Assembly: GCF_905475395.1 (NCBI RefSeq)
Contig: NC_058342.1
Span: forward strand, 29,050,640 to 29,114,639
DNA from: Chrysoperla carnea
Taxonomy: Eukaryota; Arthropoda; Insecta; Neuroptera; Chrysopidae
Direction of reading: 5' to 3'
Length of the DNA stretch: 64,000 nucleotides
The position numbers and the translations under genes were made by a program. Positions 62,041-64,000 of the stretch are shown piece after piece; the stretch's first letter is position 1; the number at the start of each line of letters is the position of its first letter. Under the pieces are notes generated by a model, which saw nothing but the letters and a program-made list of their open reading frames with translations, had not been told where the DNA came from and made no database searches.

Positions 62041-62835
62041 GTTAGCTATCACTTATGTGCTTAGTTCCGGGACCAGGACACCACATTCTTGAAATCAATT
62101 AAAGCTAGGTTAATTTTGATCACAAATTTGAAAAGAATGGTAAAAATTTAGTAGGATTACATACTTGGTTTATCAAAATTGGATAAAATTTGGATGTGAT
62201 AGAGCAAAATTAAATTTTTTGGATTCTGATGACGTCATAAAGTTAAAAAATTTGATTTTTTGATAACAAAGGCAAATTTGATCCGATCTTATTGGATTTT
62301 TTTTTGAAACCCACTAATTTTGGGTCGTTCTTTTCAACAGTGATGTTAGTTTGTCGCTAGCTATCACTTATGTACCTAATTCTGAGACCAGGACTCCATA
62401 TTCTTGAAACCTATTATAGTTAGGTTAATTTTGATCACAGATTTGAAAAGTATGATCCAGATTTAGTAGGATTACATACTTAGTTTATTAAAATTGGATA
62501 AAATTTGGATGTGATAGTGCAAAATTAAATTTTTTGGATTCTGATGACGTCATAAAGTTAAAAAATTCGATTTTTTTGATAACACAGGCAAATTTGATCC
62601 GATCTCATTGGAATTTTTTTTGAAACTCACTAAATTTGGGTCAATCTTTTCAGCTGTGATGTCAGTTTTTCGCTAGCTAACGCTCATAAGCTTAATTCCG
62701 GCACCAGGACTCCACATTCTTAAAACCTATTAGAGCTAGGTTAATTTTGATCACAAATTTGAAAAGTGTGACCCAAATTTAGTAGGATTACATACTTTGT
62801 TTATCAAAATTGGATAAAATTTGGATGTGATAGTA
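62041..62835. repeat. ~315-bp tandem repeat, about 2.5 units
   Basis: TAGCTATCACTTATG-type starts lie near 62043, 62358 and 62674. Each is followed by ACCAGGAC, ACATTCTTGAAA, TTAGTAGGATTACATACTT, GGATTCTGATGACGTCATAA and a GATGTTAGTTT end. The units match each other at most positions. A related piece is at 16926-17400. Confidence 0.85.
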
Positions 62836-63533
62836 ATTACGAACCAGACGTATTTCGAAAAATTCAAAAATACAAAAAGTATTTCCGTGTTTACTTTTCA
62901 TTAATTTCATTCAAAATTTTGTGAGAATAAGATAATTCTGGTCAAGTGAAATCCTAATCTTAATCCTAGTTAAGTGAAATCCTACAACTTTTTCTTGATC
63001 CTTTTTTTTTCAGGTATTATTTTCTAAAATTCAGAGTAGTCTCGAACTTTTTGAACATCCTGTATAACAAATATTGTACACCTATTTTATATATGAATGT
63101 TATCTATCGAAAGCTTTGAATGAACAATTATTGACTATAAAATCTGACAATATTGAATAATATTATTACGTAACGTAGATACGTATTGACGCACAGCTAA
63201 TGATTAAAGCTGTTCACTCAATTGAACCGGTTTTAGTGGTTTCAACAAAATATACCAACAATATGTGGTAGCGATGGTATAGTTTATTATAACCGGAATT
63301 ATACCTTAATTTTACACATTTATTATTATTTAAAAATAAAAGATTAAAATTTTAAATTACTATTACTTGATTAATTTTGTGAATTAATTAATTGATTAAT
63401 TTTATATATTGATATAAGGGTCTCAGATCAAAGCAGTGGTGGATTTAGACTTTGAAATTTAAGGATAAGTTTTAAAATGTGCTAACCCATCAAGTTGCTT
63501 TGACGATAAAGCTTAAAAATTGATATCGGAGGA
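62836..63533. other. Intergenic, no gene seen
   Basis: AT-rich. A stretch near 62930-63065 (CTCGAACTTTTTGAACATCC) resembles 45405-45770 and is probably another dispersed repeat. Confidence 0.4.
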
Positions 63534-63739
63534 ATCCCTGGTGGAAAAAATATTTTAAAAAATAATAAGTCTTAATAAGTCTTAGGAAACTCTGAAAAAG
63601 TCTTAGAAACTTTAAAAAAGTATTAAGAACTCTGAATAACTCTGAATTAGACTAGTCCGAAAACGTTGAGAAATTCAAAGTTCCTAAGACTTTTTCAGAA
63701 TTTCTTATTCTTTCTTCAAGTATTTTTTCCACCAGGGAT
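63534..63739. mobile_element. Fold-back MITE, ~206 bp
   Basis: The ends ATCCCTGGTGGAAAAAATA and TATTTTTTCCACCAGGGAT are exact inverted copies. Inside, AAAAAGTCTTAG pairs with CTAAGACTTTTT. No coding frame. Confidence 0.8.
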
Positions 63740-64000
63740 AATAGGATCTACTACTACGCTTGTAGGTCCTACACTGTAATAAAACTGATAGGATTTTTGA
63801 ACTACTGCTTACAGATTTTTATCCACTGAAACTGGGTAACAAATTAAAGCACTTCAATCGGTTTTCTTGCAAAACTCAATTCGAGGAATACGGGGGCATA
63901 ATAGAGGGATGTGGACTTAACAGAAGAGAGTCTAGCAGTTTTGAAAAATGTCGTATTCCAACAAGTTAACAATACTTAGTTTATAATAAAATTTGGATGT

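Overview
This is a piece of an AT-rich animal nuclear genome, almost certainly from a silk-making insect. The genes are split by introns with GT..AG borders, there are many small transposons and tRNA-derived SINEs, and some LINE and SINE tails end in CCTAA-like repeats. Alanine-rich silk-like genes with insect-type secretion signals would fit a lacewing (Neuroptera) or another holometabolan. The order is a guess that the window alone cannot settle.

Five genes can be rebuilt exon by exon with consistent reading phase. From the left: a RING-H2 ubiquitin ligase (minus strand, 7 exons, 338 aa, 1505-6531); EIF2B4, the delta subunit of the eIF2B exchange factor (minus, 5 exons, 789 aa, 9693-15968); a secreted Asn/Ala and Gly/Ser repeat protein (minus, 2 exons, 283 aa, 17910-19587); a large secreted Ala/Gln-repeat silk-like protein (plus, 4 exons, 1024 aa, 24669-28443); and a GDNF-family receptor-like gene (minus, 9 exons seen, N-terminus missing, 41008-44938).

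The most notable feature is the head-to-head pair at 17.9-28.4 kb. The two proteins have different main repeats but share an unusual cassette: an (Asn-Ala)n run ending in VNANVN, a short hydrophobic helix-like stretch, an FFRRSL motif, a second (Asn-Ala)n run and an LAALG ending. Both genes split the signal peptide from the mature protein with a phase-0 intron. Both have a TATA box about 107-108 bp before the ATG. I read them as a small silk or adhesive gene cluster with a shared assembly module. The larger gene can also end inside intron 2, where a stop codon and two AATAAA signals would give a form without the shared C-terminal cassette.

The rest is mostly transposon debris. The clearest items are a TTAA-flanked inverted-repeat element filled with a 306-bp satellite (22623-24302), three hAT-like MITEs with 7-8 bp target duplications, a tRNA-derived SINE with perfect 11- and 13-bp duplications, and a second SINE whose tail matches the local LINE 3' end. 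There are also four LINE 3' ends, several fold-back MITEs, and satellite-like repeats at 17, 51.4 and 62 kb. The 45-64 kb third holds no convincing gene; it may be intron or upstream region of the receptor gene.
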